DNA from: Paenibacillus zeisoli
Lineage (GTDB): Bacteria > Bacillota > Bacilli > Paenibacillales > Paenibacillaceae
Length of the DNA: 64,000 bases
Direction: 5' to 3'
Assembly (NCBI RefSeq): GCF_003994465.1
Contig: NZ_RZNX01000003.1
Location: 124,234-188,233, forward strand
Shown: piece after piece, positions 9,041 through 17,384 of the stretch
How positions within the stretch are numbered: the stretch's first letter is position 1
Layout of the letters: each line of letters opens with the position of its first letter
Translations under genes and position numbers: made by a program
The notes under the pieces: model-generated
What the model saw: the letters and a program-made list of their open reading frames with translations, nothing else
Databases searched by the model: none
What the model was told of the DNA's origin: nothing

Positions 9041-9625
9041 TAGGATCGCTTGCCGTCCCTTCGGGACCCGCTTACTGATTGGCTGTGTCTAGTTACCTGT
9101 TTCAGTCGCTTGGGAGCTGCTGGGTTCGCACCCGGGTGACTTTGGATATATGAGCCGCTTGTCGCCCCTTCGGGGCACGCTCTACTTGAGGAGCTCCTGC
9201 GGCTGGCGTGTGAGTTAGGTTGTTCGTTGTTAGGGACTGTGTGCTGAGAGGCGCTCTCCCTTTGGGATACGCTCGGGCTTGGTGCAGAACAGCGTGGGCG
9301 ATGCTTCGTACGTTTTGTTGTTTGGGGCTGCTGGGAGGCGCTCTCCCTTTGGGATACGCTTGGGCTTGGTGCAGAGCAGGCGTGGGCGGTGCTTCGGACG
9401 TTTTGTTGTTTGGGGCTGCTGGGAGGCGCTCTCCCTTTGGGATGCGCTCGGGCTTGGTGCAGAGCGGCGTGGGCGATGCTTTGGACGTTTCGTTGTTTGG
9501 GGCTGTTGAGAGGCGCTCTCCCTTCGGGATTCGCTCGGGCTTGGTGCGGGGCAGCGTGAGCGATGCTTTGGACGTTTTTTTGTTTGGGGCTGTTGAGAGG
9601 CGCTCTCCCTTCGGGATACGCTCTG
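9041..9625 (+). repeat. tandem repeat array, about 87-bp unit, between nrdA and nrdB
   Basis: Five close copies begin at the word GCGCTCTCCC at 9251, 9338, 9426, 9513 and 9600, giving periods of 87, 88, 87 and 87 bp. Each unit reads through GGGATACGCTCGGGCTTGG, a GCGTGGGCGATGCTT-like part and a TTTGTTGTTTGGGGCTG-like part. Two more divergent units precede them near 9045 and 9153. All seven share a tiny hairpin of the form YCCC-TTY-GGGR, for example GTCCCTTCGGGAC at 9055-9067. The open frame through the array starts without a ribosome site and switches frame at the 88-bp unit, so it is treated as noncoding. Confidence 0.8.
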
Positions 9626-9714
9626 GCTTGAGCCAGAGCTATGTGGGCAGAGGCAAGGAGTAGCGTGTGCCTGCGAAAGGTTTTGTCAGTTCTGCTGCAG
9701 CGGGAGCGGAGAGA

Positions 9715-9826
9715 ACAAAACGAATCCGTAGAAGCGAAGCGTCCGCCTTTATCTCCGAGTTTCGACCGCTGCGGCGGCTCGAATCAAAGAAACTTGGAGA
9801 TAACAGCGGTCGTAGGATCGTTTCGT
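9715..9826 (+). ncRNA. structured repeat element, copy 1 (putative RNA family)
   Basis: An outer stem (9715-9726 with 9816-9826, one mismatch and one bulge) encloses a core at 9736-9812. The core has a 15-bp stem: TTATCTCCGAGTTTC (9749-9763) with GAAACTTGGAGATAA (9789-9803), one G-U pair. Its flanks, GAAGCGTCCGCCT before and CAGCGGTCG after, recur almost unchanged at 44327-44400 on the minus strand around a stem of different but still complementary sequence. In this copy GACCGCTG (9764-9771) could instead pair with CAGCGGTC (9804-9811), a mutually exclusive fold. It lies about 80 nt before nrdB, in the same direction. RNA versus DNA function is not proven. Confidence 0.55.
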
Positions 9827-9883
9827 ACTCGGAGCGTCTCTACGCAACAAGGCTGATCGTTCCGTTATCGGAGCGCCTCACGC
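9816..9883 (+). repeat. two direct repeats of about 29 bp before nrdB
   Basis: GATCGTTTCGTACTCGGAGC at 9816 and GATCGTTCCGTTATCGGAGC at 9855 begin two imperfect direct repeats 39 bp apart, each ending in a CTC..ACGC-like tail. They overlap the 3' side of the structured element and end just before the nrdB ribosome site. Confidence 0.6.
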
Positions 9884-9905
9884 ATTATTTTAAGGAGATG
9901 ATCTT

Positions 9906-10937
9906 ATGCAATTACAAACGATTTTTAATACAGAGGCACCTAACCAATCCACACGGATTATTGGCGGAGAGTGTTCAGGGATTCTGAACTGGAACGACAT
10001 CCGGATGCCTCATATGTATAAGTTATATAAAGTGCTCCTTCTGAACCACTGGATCGCAGATGAGATCCCGATGTCCAAGGATGCCCAGCAATTCGCTAGG
10101 TTGGATAGCGAGGAGCAGCGGACATTCAAGATCAACATCTCCCTGCTGGCCGTGCTGGACTCCATGCAGACGATGTTTGTGGGCGACGTGAAGCGCTACT
10201 TCACCGATTCTTCGCTTGAAGCAATCTCCGCGATCATCGGTCAGCAGGAGGTTGTCCATAACCAGTCATATTCTTATGTACTATCCTCCATCGTGTCTGA
10301 GCAGGAGCAGAAGGAAATTTTCGAATATTGGAAGCATGATCCGGTCCTGCTGGAGCGCAACAAGTTCATCTCTGATATTTATCAGAATTTCCGTAATGAT
10401 GCTACGCCGCAGACGTTCTTCGAAGCGCTTGTGGCTGACCTGATTCTGGAAGGAATCTTCTTCTACAGTACATTTGCCTTCTTCTATAACCTGGCACGCG
10501 ACCAGAAAATGATGGGTACGAGCCAAATGATCTCTTACATCCAGCGTGACGAGAATCAGCACTGCTACTTCTTCGCCGAAGTATTCAAGCAGCTGCTGGC
10601 AGATTATCCGGAGCTGAATACCAAAGCCAACATGGACTGGGCGTACAGCACCATCAATCGTGCGGTAGAGCTTGAGACGAATTGGGCCTTCTACACACTG
10701 AAAGAAGTGCGCGGGATCGACCTGAATGAGCTGTCCGATTACATCAAATACATTGCCAACAAACGCTTAACCTTGATGGGTCTGGAAAAAGCTTATGAAG
10801 GCGTGGATGTGAACTGCATGCCGTGGATCAAGCCTTTCTCCGATGAAGCGCTAAACGCTACGAAGACAGACTTCTTCGAAGCGAAGTCCCGTAACTACGG
10901 TAAAGTCGGCGACGACAACGGATTTGACGATCTGTAA
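9906..10937 (+). CDS. nrdB: class I ribonucleoside-diphosphate reductase, beta subunit
   Basis: 343 aa radical-generating subunit that partners NrdA. The di-metal ligands are visible at E. coli-like spacing: Asp85 (VLDSMQ), Glu115 and His118 (QQEVVH), Glu182 (LEGIFF), and Glu216 and His219 (RDENQH). The radical tyrosine is present as Tyr122 (NQSYSY), so this is a tyrosyl-radical type, not one of the Tyr-lacking forms. AAGGAG lies 7 nt before the ATG. The C-terminal DNGFDDL tail is the acidic peptide that docks on the alpha subunit. It is separated from nrdA by 1 kb of repeats but ends at a strong terminator. Confidence 0.95.
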   Translation: MQLQTIFNTEAPNQSTRIIGGECSGILNWNDIRMPHMYKLYKVLLLNHWIADEIPMSKDAQQFARLDSEEQRTFKINISLLAVLDSMQTMFVGDVKRYFTDSSLEAISAIIGQQEVVHNQSYSYVLSSIVSEQEQKEIFEYWKHDPVLLERNKFISDIYQNFRNDATPQTFFEALVADLILEGIFFYSTFAFFYNLARDQKMMGTSQMISYIQRDENQHCYFFAEVFKQLLADYPELNTKANMDWAYSTINRAVELETNWAFYTLKEVRGIDLNELSDYIKYIANKRLTLMGLEKAYEGVDVNCMPWIKPFSDEALNATKTDFFEAKSRNYGKVGDDNGFDDL

Positions 10938-10967
10938 ACGGGCCGCAGCAATTTGGTAAAATACTAA

Positions 10968-11002
10968 GCAGGGTCAGTCCTATTGGGACTGACCCTGTTT
11001 TG
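10968..11002 (+). terminator. terminator after nrdB
   Basis: CAGGGTCAGTCC (10969-10980), a TATT loop and GGGACTGACCCTG (10985-10997) form a 12-bp GC-rich stem followed by TTTTGTG, a classic rho-independent terminator. The stretch from here to 11290 otherwise holds only the hairpin at 11162. Confidence 0.9.
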
Positions 11003-11161
11003 TGTTACAGGATGAAGATACTTTACTAGTAATCGATAATGAAAGTGCAGCTTATTGCCCCAGCTTAAGTACAATTAAAGCTTAAGGACACAAGCGTTAG
11101 CACAAGTGAACTTGCTTAGAAGAATCACGGCCAACTCATATCGCTCAACCACACCAACACA

Positions 11162-11210
11162 ATGGCCTCGCCCCTATTTAGAAAGGGCGAGGCCATTTGT
11201 GCTCTTTTTT
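11162..11210. terminator. terminator hairpin downstream of the kinase gene
   Basis: ATGGCCTCGCCC (11162-11173) pairs perfectly with GGGCGAGGCCAT (11185-11196). The T-rich stretch TTTTTT follows on the + strand, about 9 nt after the stem. It sits 95 nt past the stop of the minus-strand gene at 11291 and may act in both directions. Confidence 0.6.
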
Positions 11211-11290
11211 CGAGGAAACTATAAAACTTACAGACACCGTAATAAGCCAATAGTCTGGACCAGCAGGTAAGAACCCCTGAAAGACCCTGC

Positions 11291-11893
11291 TTAGTTTTTC
11301 TTCGGATCCGCAGTGATAAATTGGTACAAACCTTCGATCTTCGCATCCGTCAGCTCTCCGCTGTTATCAAAGACTGTCACGGAAGAAGCAGGAATATTCC
11401 AGTTCACTTCCGGCACGAACTCAACCCGCTGCTTGAAGTTATCCCAGTGATTCAGCTTCCAGGTATCCCGCTCGGTCTTTCTCTCAATAATCCGTTCCTT
11501 CTGAACGTCCATATCGCTGAGTGTAACTACAACCACCTTAACGTCAACCTCATTCAGGGTGAGCCCTGCCGCGCTCACGACCTCTTCTATCCAGGCCGCA
11601 TTCTTAAGCTCGGAGGTGAACGGCGAGATCATGAATACGCTCTGTCCCGCAGCCAAGTTATCCACACAAATATCCTTCGTGGTATCATATTCGAGATCAC
11701 GAAGGTGCTTCTTGTAGAACTCCGAATCCCGGTCATTCTTATCCAAATTGTTCATTTCAAGAATCTTCTCTACAAATCTGCCGCCTACCGTATCTCTATC
11801 CAAAAAGGCTGCTTGAATCCGTGCGGACAGCTTGCGGGCCACCGTGGTTTTGCCTGTTCCCGCTACGCCTACAAAGAATACCAGTTTTTGCAT
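11291..11893 (-). CDS. AAA-type P-loop kinase-like ATPase
   Basis: 200 aa from ATG 11891-11893, which has GGAGGC about 7 nt upstream; longer starts lack a ribosome site. The Walker A motif GVAGTGKTT lies at residues 9-17, followed by LSARIQAAFLDRDTVG, where the Asp-Arg-Asp resembles the substrate site of small-molecule and nucleotide kinases. A lid-like RIIERKTERD segment appears at about residue 140. The form suggests a phosphotransferase of the zeta-toxin/gluconate-kinase type, but no substrate motif is specific enough to name one. It is a single gene with its own terminator region. Confidence 0.7.
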   Translation of the reverse strand: MQKLVFFVGVAGTGKTTVARKLSARIQAAFLDRDTVGGRFVEKILEMNNLDKNDRDSEFYKKHLRDLEYDTTKDICVDNLAAGQSVFMISPFTSELKNAAWIEEVVSAAGLTLNEVDVKVVVVTLSDMDVQKERIIERKTERDTWKLNHWDNFKQRVEFVPEVNWNIPASSVTVFDNSGELTDAKIEGLYQFITADPKKN

Positions 11894-12122
11894 TGAAAAG
11901 CCTCCAGTTCTGATATGTTCATTTGTACATTTTAACACATCAAAGCAAGCGAGTGCCAGACAAGGACTTCGCACTACGAATAGGACCTTCCTGCCCGAGG
12001 CATTCGAACTGGCCCCTGATTAGTCTATTTGTCACTACAATACCTTGAACGCCTTTGAAAAAACTCCCCAATTGTTCTGTATCCAATAAATAGCAGCATC
12101 TTTGAAGAACCCTAAAATAAAT

Positions 12123-12190
12123 AAAGACATAAGCCCCGGGCCTTTCATGAACATGAAGGCAGGAACTTATGTCTTTGCGATGTTTTTAGG
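12123..12190 (-). terminator. hairpin downstream of the FMN reductase gene
   Basis: AAAGACATAAG (12123-12133) pairs with CTTATGTCTTT (12166-12176), and an inner GCCTTTCATG/CATGAAGGC stem extends it. It lies 150 nt after the minus-strand gene at 12325 and is flanked by T-rich sequence on both strands. A smaller inverted repeat TCTGTGGA/TCCACAGA (12203-12210 with 12237-12244) lies between. The rest of 11894-12324 shows nothing recognisable. Confidence 0.5.
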
Positions 12191-12324
12191 GTTTTTTGGG
12201 TGTCTGTGGAGATCCGTGAATGTCTTTAACCAGACATCCACAGAGTAACAATCGGTACTACCGCGGAGCGGCTGTTCATGAATGTACACGCCTGTCCCTT
12301 CACTCCGTCACGACAAGAACCGGG

Positions 12325-12891
12325 TTAAGCCAAACCCTTCGGTAGCTCAGTATACTGCAGGCGAAGGTTAGTCTCCTTCACAAGTTCAGCCACATTCTCC
12401 TCCAGACGGGTACGCAGCTCTTCAGCGATCTCGAAGCCACCGGCTTCAGTCCGGGCCACCTGGGTATCCACGGTGTACACACCACCAAGAATATGACGTG
12501 CGCCAAGCGAGGCCAGTACCGGCTTCAAGGAATAATCGATCGATAGAAGATGCGCTAGACTGCCGCCGATGAACAAGGGAAGAATGATTTTCCCGGCCAG
12601 CCCTTTCTGCGGAATAAGATCAAGGAAGGTCTTGAGGACTCCCGTATAAGAAGCTTTGTATACCGGACTTGCTACAATCACGGCATCCGCCTGAGCCACA
12701 AGCGCATTGGCTTTCACGATTGCCTCACTCTCGAATTTCGTATGGATCAGATCCTCTGGAGGAAGCTCTGCCACATTGACGTGATGAACCTCTACATTCT
12801 CCTTCCTCAGAAGCTCCTCGGTCAGCCCGATAATCGCGGAGAGACGGGATGTCAAAGAGGGATTGCCGTTAATAATCGTTATTTTTGCCAT
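12325..12891 (-). CDS. NADPH-dependent FMN reductase, SsuE-like
   Basis: 188 aa flavodoxin-like protein. The opening MAKITIINGNPSLTSRLSA holds the phosphate-binding loop of NAD(P)H:FMN reductases, and VIVASPVYKASYTGVLKTFL is the conserved flavin-binding segment. Such enzymes supply reduced FMN to two-component monooxygenases; SsuE does so for alkanesulfonate use. The length is typical. The ATG at 12889-12891 has AAGGAAGGTG upstream. No monooxygenase gene lies next to it, so the partner is unknown. Azoreductase-like activity is an alternative. Confidence 0.75.
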   Translation of the reverse strand: MAKITIINGNPSLTSRLSAIIGLTEELLRKENVEVHHVNVAELPPEDLIHTKFESEAIVKANALVAQADAVIVASPVYKASYTGVLKTFLDLIPQKGLAGKIILPLFIGGSLAHLLSIDYSLKPVLASLGARHILGGVYTVDTQVARTEAGGFEIAEELRTRLEENVAELVKETNLRLQYTELPKGLA

Positions 12892-13101
12892 GGTGAATGC
12901 ACCTTCCTTACCAATTTATTATAATTCCGATAGTCTAACTTGTCTTTAAAAAGATGCTATCAATTCACGAGCATAATGTCAATATTTTCAGGCCTCTAAC
13001 TTCATTCTACTTCTTCCATTTTGCATTTCCAAGGAACCAACCTCTGGGCGAACGCATATGGATGAGCAAGGAAACAAAGATCAGTAGAGGAGACTATCTG
13101 T

Positions 13102-14004
13102 ATGACGAACCCTGTATATCCTTATTACGGAAAAGAGACTGTATGCATAGAACAAAAGCTATCCTTCCCTCCCCAGCACCAGGCCAAACAACCCGGCATT
13201 GAAAGCCTGATGAATCCAAGACCCATATCCGAGAATCCGGAATACTGCGGAAGCGGCAAGCTGAAAGACAAGATCGCTGTAATTACCGGCGGAGACAGCG
13301 GCATCGGGCGGGCGGTGGCCTATGCTTTTGCCAAGGAAGGCGCCGATATCGTCATTGCCTATCTGAATGAGACATCGGATGCCATCGAGACCAAGAACCG
13401 GATCGAGGAGCTAGGAAGACGCTGTCTTCTTCTGGAGACCGATCTGAGGTTCAAGGAGAACTGTTCGTCGGTCATTGACGGGACCATTCTGCATTTTGGC
13501 CAGCTGGATGTTCTTGTGAATAACCATGCCGTACAGTATCCTCAGAACAGCATTGCTGATATCACAGAGCAGCAGCTCTATCACACGTTCCAGACCAACA
13601 TCTTCCCCTTCTTTTTTCTAGTGCAAGCTGCTCTTCCTTACTTGCGCAGGGGCTCGGCGATCATCAACACGGCCTCCATTACCGCTTACCAGGGCAAGAA
13701 GAACCTGATTGACTATTCCTCAACCAAGGGAGCAATTGTCTCCTTCACCCGCTCCCTCGCCCTGTCACTCGTTGATCAGGGAATCCGGGTCAATGCGGTT
13801 GCTCCAGGTCCGATCTGGACTCCACTCATTCCTTCGAGCTTCTCCGCTGAGGAAGTCAGCACCTTCGGTACCGATACACCAATGAATCGAGCTGGTCAGC
13901 CTTACGAGCTTGCTCCCGCTTATGTATACCTTGCAAGCAGCGATTCCTCTTATGTGACAGGAGAGACGATTCATGTGAACGGCGGGGCTATGGTGACCAG
14001 CTGA
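13102..14004 (+). CDS. short-chain dehydrogenase, YhdF/YdaD-like general stress type
   Basis: 300 aa. The first 50 residues (MTNPVYPYYGKE and PGIESLMNPRPI) are the N-terminal extension seen in the stress-type SDR group, followed by a Rossmann fold: TGGDSGIG (NAD(P) binding, about residues 57-64), VNNHA, catalytic Ser in NTASI, and YSSTK with the Tyr and Lys of the active site. Known family members are NAD(P)-dependent alcohol/sugar dehydrogenases with unsettled substrates. GAGGAGA precedes the ATG by 8 nt. It is a single-gene unit in opposite orientation to its neighbours. Confidence 0.8.
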   Translation: MTNPVYPYYGKETVCIEQKLSFPPQHQAKQPGIESLMNPRPISENPEYCGSGKLKDKIAVITGGDSGIGRAVAYAFAKEGADIVIAYLNETSDAIETKNRIEELGRRCLLLETDLRFKENCSSVIDGTILHFGQLDVLVNNHAVQYPQNSIADITEQQLYHTFQTNIFPFFFLVQAALPYLRRGSAIINTASITAYQGKKNLIDYSSTKGAIVSFTRSLALSLVDQGIRVNAVAPGPIWTPLIPSSFSAEEVSTFGTDTPMNRAGQPYELAPAYVYLASSDSSYVTGETIHVNGGAMVTS

Positions 14005-14250
14005 TCCAGCTCAAGAAATAACCATTCAATTACGTATCTGAGATCGTAGGTATGCCGTAACCGAATAATTAGGGGAGTCAAAAGAAGTAAACTTGTCGAT
14101 TTCCAACTATTTAATGATGTTAATTAATTGTTGCCCGTGGAACATTTCGTTCAGTCTGAGGTCAGGGTCTCAATAGTGGTGAACTGTAATCTTGCTGCAA
14201 AAATCAATTCTACCGCCATGTCGCAGACATCAACCGTCCTACAAAGAAAC

Positions 14251-14275
14251 AACCTACCCGATAGTCCGATAGGTT
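14251..14275 (-). terminator. possible terminator after nnr
   Basis: On the minus strand AACCTATC pairs with GGTAGGTT-like sequence to form an 8-bp stem with one G-U, followed by GTTTCTTTG. It lies 32 nt past the nnr stop. The rest of 14005-14306 shows no gene or recognisable site. Confidence 0.4.
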
Positions 14276-14306
14276 ATCCCAGCCAGCAGCAGCTTTGGCG
14301 CGCAGG

Positions 14307-15944
14307 CTATAGATGCTCAATGATATCTCCGGCGATCAGAGAGGCCGGATTATGCCGTGCGGCCGCCGCCCGCTCGCCGGCGAGGCCGTGCACATATACG
14401 CCGAACGCCGCGGCCTGCACGGCGGTAAGGCCCTGGGCCAGCAGACCGGCGATGATGCCGGTCAGCACATCTCCGGCACCCCCGGTGGCCATGGCCGGGG
14501 TGCCGGTGGGGTTCACGAAGACGCGGCCATCTTCAGCCGCGATGACGGTGCGCGCGCCCTTGAGCACGAGCGTAACGCCGTGCTCAAGGGCGAACCTGCG
14601 GGCCAGGCCGATCCGGTCCCGCTGGACCTCGGCCGTAGAGACGCCCGCAAGGCGCGCCATCTCGCCGGGATGCGGCGTCAGCACCGCCGCTGCATCCCGG
14701 CGCTTCCACGCTGCGGGGCCGCCGGCCGCAGCGAGCATATTCAGCGCATCGGCGTCCAGCACAAGCGGACGCCGGGCGCCTTCCCAGAGGGCGCGCAGGA
14801 AGGCGCCCTCGCCCTCAAAGCGGCCAAGCCCCGGCCCTGCCGCGAGCACGCTGCGCGTCTCCAGCAGCCGCAGCACTTCGTCCGCTGCGGCTTGGCTCCA
14901 CCCCTTGCTGCCACCGTCACCTATCGGTGCCAGCATCAGCTCCGGCACCGCGCTAAGCACGTGCGGAGCCAAGGCACCTGGCAGCGCCCAGGTGGCTAAC
15001 CCGCATCCGGCCCGCAGAGCGGCCTTCGATGCGAGCAGCCCCGCGCCGCTCATGCCTGCGCTGCCTGCGGCCAGCAGCACGTGGCCGTAGGTGCCTTTGT
15101 GACCGTCCGGATCACGGCGACGCGAAGGCTGAACCCCAAGCTCACGAATTAGAACTTCTTCCGTGAGCAGGAAGCTGCCTGGCTCATCAGTCTCCGCCAG
15201 GCTTGCAGGTATGCCGATGTCCTTCACCACGACATCGCCTGCCACCTTTGCCCCCGGATACTGGGTAAGTCCAGTCTTTAAGAAGGCCAGACATACGGTA
15301 ATCCGGGCTTGGATACACGGCTCGTAAACCTCGCCTGTATCGGCATTGACTCCGCTTGGGAGATCGGCCGAGATCATCGGCAGCCCGCTCCCGTTCGCCT
15401 GCTCGATGAGTGCCGCATAGCTGCCCCGCGGGACACCAGACGTCCCTGTTCCGAGCAGTGCATCAAGGATGCCCGTATATCCGGCAAAGTCCAGCGGCTG
15501 CTCCCCGAACACCCTTGACGGAATATTTAACGCGCGAGCTGCCTGCACTTGTGCAGCAGCCTCCCCTGTTATCTGTTCGGGCACCGTTACATAGAGCAAG
15601 GTAACCGACATTTCGGCGTTCATTAAATGCCGGGCGGCAACCAGGCCGTCTCCGCCATTATTGCCCTTGCCGATTAGCATTAGCCAGTGTTCTTGACGCA
15701 ATATCTGTCTAATCTCCGCGGGGCTCTTCTGACATGCGAGCCGTCCCATTCCCAGCACGTCTTCCTCTATGAGTCCCTCTGGCTCCTTCGGGAGCTGCTG
15801 TTCCGAGCGAAGCACACACCACCTTATCAGCTCCTCCGCAATAGCACGTCCTGCATTTTCCATCAAGACAGCAGCCGGAATTCCGATTTCTTGTATCGTC
15901 TGACGATCCAGCTCCCTCATCTGCTCGGCATCCACAAGCCGCAT
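14307..15944 (-). CDS. nnr: bifunctional NAD(P)HX epimerase / ADP-dependent NAD(P)HX dehydratase
   Basis: 545 aa. It repairs hydrated NADH and NADPH. The N-terminal YjeF-like epimerase half (about 1-230) opens MRLVDAEQMRELDRQTIQE and contains GKGNNGGDGLVAARHL. The C-terminal ribokinase-like dehydratase half (about 250-545) carries GTYGHVLLAAGSAGMSGA, VLTPHPGEMARL and the catalytic-site motif ATGGAGDVLTG. Full length, with both halves intact. The C-terminal half is strikingly GC-rich (long GCC/GCG runs at about 14340-15100) compared with the N-terminal half. It appears monocistronic and divergent from nothing close by. Confidence 0.92.
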   Translation of the reverse strand: MRLVDAEQMRELDRQTIQEIGIPAAVLMENAGRAIAEELIRWCVLRSEQQLPKEPEGLIEEDVLGMGRLACQKSPAEIRQILRQEHWLMLIGKGNNGGDGLVAARHLMNAEMSVTLLYVTVPEQITGEAAAQVQAARALNIPSRVFGEQPLDFAGYTGILDALLGTGTSGVPRGSYAALIEQANGSGLPMISADLPSGVNADTGEVYEPCIQARITVCLAFLKTGLTQYPGAKVAGDVVVKDIGIPASLAETDEPGSFLLTEEVLIRELGVQPSRRRDPDGHKGTYGHVLLAAGSAGMSGAGLLASKAALRAGCGLATWALPGALAPHVLSAVPELMLAPIGDGGSKGWSQAAADEVLRLLETRSVLAAGPGLGRFEGEGAFLRALWEGARRPLVLDADALNMLAAAGGPAAWKRRDAAAVLTPHPGEMARLAGVSTAEVQRDRIGLARRFALEHGVTLVLKGARTVIAAEDGRVFVNPTGTPAMATGGAGDVLTGIIAGLLAQGLTAVQAAAFGVYVHGLAGERAAAARHNPASLIAGDIIEHL

Positions 15945-16198
15945 TTCCGCACGCCTCCCTTGTTAGACCTGAAATACATACCTACCCTAATTTTATCCCT
16001 GTTTGCTCTATCCCATATTACCCAACTGGCCAATAAACCTCCTGATTACTTGAATATTCATAGAGTGAACTAGACAAATAACCGTGTGAGCTTATTAAAT
16101 TTGTATAGTATAGGGTCGTTCTTAAAGACGGTCGCTTTACTCCTTCAGAATTTTCTTGCGGCCATTCCGCAGCTGAAATCTGCTGATCCCCTGCAAAC

Positions 16199-17065
16199 CT
16201 AATAAGACTGACCCTTCCTAACAACTGGCACCCACAACTCATTCCTGCGCTCCTCTGGTGGCAGATAGTTCTCAACCGCCGGCAGATAAGCCAAATCATA
16301 AGTGGAAGAGGGAACCCACTCCGTATAAAGACGTCTCCATATTTCCTGGAGCTTCTCCGGACCCCCGGGTGCATCGAAAACGGCCCATGTGCTTGCAGGA
16401 TAGTCCAATAAGGTCATTCCCTCCGGCGGCTCTTGATCCGACCTTACGGACAGTAAGTAGTCGAACTCTTCATTTTCCCCGAATTCCCCGTTCGCGCAGA
16501 CTCCGAGTATTCCACCCAGTGGGTGTTCACCCAGGCGGAACTCCCAAAGCTTCTCAAAGACTCCTTGATCTCTGGCATCTGCCCAAATGTGCGGAATTAC
16601 ACGGAACGCATTCTCCGTACGTACACGCTCTGATATTCCTACAATTCGGAACGGACCCATCTCCTCAATCCGGTAATTCATCTCTGCATCCCCTCTAATT
16701 GACATGTGAAAGGTCATTTTCGGATAGGCTTTGAGCGAGGTTCCCGTAAGACGTGCTGCAGTAGGGGTAACTCCGTGCAGGTTACTGAATGCCCGTGTGA
16801 ACGCCTCTGGAGAGTCATAGCCATATTTTAGCGCCAGATCAATAACCTTAATCCCGCTATGCTGCAGTTCGAAAGCGGCCAATGTCAGTCTTCGGCGCCG
16901 AATGTACTCCGCTAGTGTAACGCCGGTGAGGAATGAGAACATCCGCTGAAAGTGATACGCCGAACAGCAGGCGAGTCTGGCGACTTCCTTATAATCAATC
17001 TTCTCCAAGAGATGGTCCTCAACGTAATTGATCGCCCCATTCATTCTCTGAACCCAGTCCATCAT
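16199..17065 (-). CDS. AraC-family regulator with GyrI-like effector-binding domain
   Basis: About 288 aa from the ATG at 17063-17065. That start is preferred because GGAGGAAGGG lies 9 nt upstream; the open frame continues 8 codons further to a TTG that overlaps the ribosome site. Residues about 5-105 are two helix-turn-helix motifs (VARLACCSAYHFQRMFSFLTG and KVIDLALKYGYDSPEAFTRAF). Residues about 120-288 form a GyrI/Rob-type small-molecule binding domain. Regulators of this layout usually sense drugs or hydrophobic compounds and act on nearby or scattered genes. A 147-bp array of short repeats lies 170 bp upstream of its start. Confidence 0.85.
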   Translation of the reverse strand: MMDWVQRMNGAINYVEDHLLEKIDYKEVARLACCSAYHFQRMFSFLTGVTLAEYIRRRRLTLAAFELQHSGIKVIDLALKYGYDSPEAFTRAFSNLHGVTPTAARLTGTSLKAYPKMTFHMSIRGDAEMNYRIEEMGPFRIVGISERVRTENAFRVIPHIWADARDQGVFEKLWEFRLGEHPLGGILGVCANGEFGENEEFDYLLSVRSDQEPPEGMTLLDYPASTWAVFDAPGGPEKLQEIWRRLYTEWVPSSTYDLAYLPAVENYLPPEERRNELWVPVVRKGQSY

Positions 17066-17237
17066 CTTGATCAACCCTTCCTCCATCAATCTAACAGACT
17101 AGAAAGATGCCTTCCGTGCATTTCTTGCCCACATCTGCAAGGGCCGGTGAACAGCGTGTACTTCATTTCCAGCTTGTTCTCCAAAGTCCTGAATCAGGTA
17201 TAACAAGACAAAGGCAAGGCCCTGCAGGAGTTAAACT

Positions 17238-17384
17238 CACACAGTTGAGAATCACACGAATAAGATTCTACAACTATGACTTGTACAACTAAGTTTTACA
17301 CTCCTAAAATTACACATGTAAAATTACACTACTGGGAATTACACTTCTAAAAGATCACACAGCAAAGAATTACACAGCAAAGAG
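17238..17384. repeat. array of ten 14-16 bp units upstream of the araC gene
   Basis: Units begin at about 17238, 17253, 17268, 17283, 17296, 17310, 17324, 17339, 17355 and 17370. Most begin TTACAC or TCACAC and continue with an A-rich tail, for example TTACACATGTAAAA and TTACACAGCAAAGAG; units 3 and 4 are degenerate (TCTACAAC, TGTACAAC). The step is 13-16 bp. There are no unique spacers, so this is not CRISPR. It fits repeated protein-binding sites or a minisatellite. The rest of 17066-17562 shows nothing else apart from a hairpin at 17384. Confidence 0.6.

Noticed and set aside
9220-9663. 147-aa open frame through the 87-bp repeats
   Set aside because: It starts at TTG with no ribosome site, changes repeat frame at an 88-bp unit, and its protein is a low-complexity product of the repeat.
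12203-12244. Inverted repeat TCTGTGGA/TCCACAGA as an operator
   Set aside because: It lies downstream of the nearest gene and has no second copy; it may be part of the 3' hairpin region.
14128-15090. Long + strand frames antisense to nnr
   Set aside because: Arg/Ala/Pro/Ser-rich products of GC-rich codons opposite a clear, full-length nnr gene.
17238-17384. CRISPR-like array
   Set aside because: Units of 14-16 bp are joined directly with no unique spacers, and there are no cas genes.
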